Shown in pieces: positions 5,709 to 6,598 of a stretch of 6,598 nucleotides of DNA. Within the stretch, counting starts at the first letter, position 1. Each line of letters starts with the position of its first letter. The position numbers and the translations under genes were made by a program. The notes below the pieces were generated by a model. The model did not search any database, was not told the origin of the DNA, and saw only the letters and a list, made by a program, of their open reading frames with translations. The stretch comes from Chloroflexota bacterium (GTDB lineage: Bacteria; Chloroflexota; UBA6077; JACCZL01): contig JACCZL010000999.1 of assembly GCA_013695975.1 (NCBI GenBank), positions 1 to 6,598 on the forward strand, given 5' to 3'.

Positions 5709-6598
5709 ATGCGGGATTATCTGGCGGCGCTGCGCGAGCGGGTGCTGATCTACGACGGCGCGATGGGGACCAGCATCCAGGCTCGCGACCTGATCGCCGA
5801 CGACTTCGGCGGGAAAGGGCTCGAGGGCTGCAACGAGCACCTCGTGCTGACCCGCCCGGACGTGGTGCTCGACATCCATCGAAGCTTCCTCGACGCCGGT
5901 GCCGACGTGCTCGAGACCGACACCTTTGGCGGCAGCCGCCCCAAGCTCGAGGAGTACGGCCTCGGGGATCGCACCTACGAGATCAATCACGCCGCCGCCC
6001 AGCTTGCCCGCCGGGCCGCGGACGCGGCGACGGCCGGTCAGCCCCGCTTCGTGGCCGGTTCGATCGGCCCAACCGGCTTCCTGCCGTCGACCGACGACCC
6101 GACCCTGTCCAACGTCACCTTCGCGCAGCTCGTCGAGATCTTCCGCGAGCAGGCCAGACCGCTGATCGACGGTGGGGTTGACGTCCTCCTCATCGAAACG
6201 GCTCAGGACATCCTCGAGGTGCGGGCCGCGATCGTCGGCTTCCACCGCTGCTTCGCGGATGGCGCCCGCCGGGTGCCGATCCAGGCCCAGCTCTCGCTCG
6301 ACACCGCCGGACGGATGCTGCTCGGCACCGATGTCGCGGCCGCGCTGGTAGTCCTCGAGCACGCCGGCGTCGACCTGATCGGCCTCAATTGCTCGACTGG
6401 GCCAGACCACATGCGTGTCCCTGTCCAGACCCTCAGTGGGCTGTCACGTCTGCCGATCTCGGTTATCCCCAACGCCGGCTTGCCGATCAACGTCAACGGT
6501 CGGGCCGAGTACCCGCTCGAGCCCGAGCCGATGGCCGAGCAGCTCGCCGCCTTCGTCGTCGACTTCGGGGTCGCGGCGGTCGGCGGCTGCTGCGGGTC
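5709..6598 (+). CDS. metH: Cobalamin-dependent methionine synthase, N-terminal part (3' truncated)
   Basis: The frame is open from the ATG to the window edge, giving 296 residues of a homocysteine S-methyltransferase domain. Seen: ERVLIYDGAMGTSIQ (10-24), GCNEHLVLTRPDVV (40-53), FLDAGADVLETDTFGGSR (60-77), GSIGPTGFLPSTDDP (117-131), LLIETAQDILEV (160-171), QLSLDTAGRMLLGTD (194-208), GLNCSTGP (225-232) and GGCCG (292-296). Cys228, Cys294 and Cys295 match the three zinc ligands that activate homocysteine in this family. The GCNE and IGPTGFLPSTDDP segments resemble full-length MetH rather than the MetF-fused short form or BHMT. Full MetH would continue with folate, cobalamin and activation domains, over 1000 residues in all, beyond the window. 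Its substrate 5-methyl-tetrahydrofolate links it to folate metabolism. The 44-base gap upstream is too short for a cobalamin or SAM riboswitch, so any such control would lie upstream of the hydroxylase gene. Confidence 0.9.
   Translation, partial: MRDYLAALRERVLIYDGAMGTSIQARDLIADDFGGKGLEGCNEHLVLTRPDVVLDIHRSFLDAGADVLETDTFGGSRPKLEEYGLGDRTYEINHAAAQLARRAADAATAGQPRFVAGSIGPTGFLPSTDDPTLSNVTFAQLVEIFREQARPLIDGGVDVLLIETAQDILEVRAAIVGFHRCFADGARRVPIQAQLSLDTAGRMLLGTDVAAALVVLEHAGVDLIGLNCSTGPDHMRVPVQTLSGLSRLPISVIPNAGLPINVNGRAEYPLEPEPMAEQLAAFVVDFGVAAVGGCCG

Noticed and set aside
5487..6410. Minus-strand open frame of 307 codons spanning the hydroxylase-metH junction
   Set aside because: It runs antisense across two well-supported genes and shows no domain-like motifs.

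Overview
The window is GC-rich, with several probable GTG starts and tightly packed genes all on the + strand. It reads as a stretch of bacterial chromosome. The overall character (a VanW-domain envelope protein with a Pro/Thr tail, a stand-alone Dcd-fold dUTPase, a Xdh/CoxL-type large subunit and a long-form MetH) fits a Chloroflexota/Thermomicrobia-like organism. That placement is inferred from remembered family resemblance, not from a search. I see no mobile element, tRNA, rRNA, CRISPR array or phage gene.

Layout, left to right: the last codons of an unidentified small or membrane-associated protein (3-104); dihydroneopterin aldolase FolB (146-541); six bases later, a dUTPase/dCTP-deaminase-fold protein (548-1078); an intergenic stretch with a good sigma-70-type promoter (1127-1156); a membrane-anchored VanW/G5-like cell-envelope protein (1183-3219); a short gap with a weak promoter candidate; the molybdopterin-binding large subunit of a xanthine dehydrogenase-type hydroxylase (1st codon best placed at 3361, to 5664); and the 5' part of cobalamin-dependent methionine synthase metH (from 5709, running off the window end).

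There is a loose metabolic thread. FolB makes folate precursors, dUTPase yields dUMP for folate-dependent thymidylate synthesis, and MetH uses methyl-tetrahydrofolate. The VanW and molybdenum-hydroxylase genes between them do not share this theme, so one functional system is not supported. The main points for a second look are: the large hydroxylase subunit without its FeS and FAD partners in view; the dUTPase-like active site in a Dcd-fold protein; a nearly perfect 26-bp palindrome inside the VanW gene; and two adjacent hairpins at the 3' end of the hydroxylase gene just before metH. I did not find a convincing undescribed system here.
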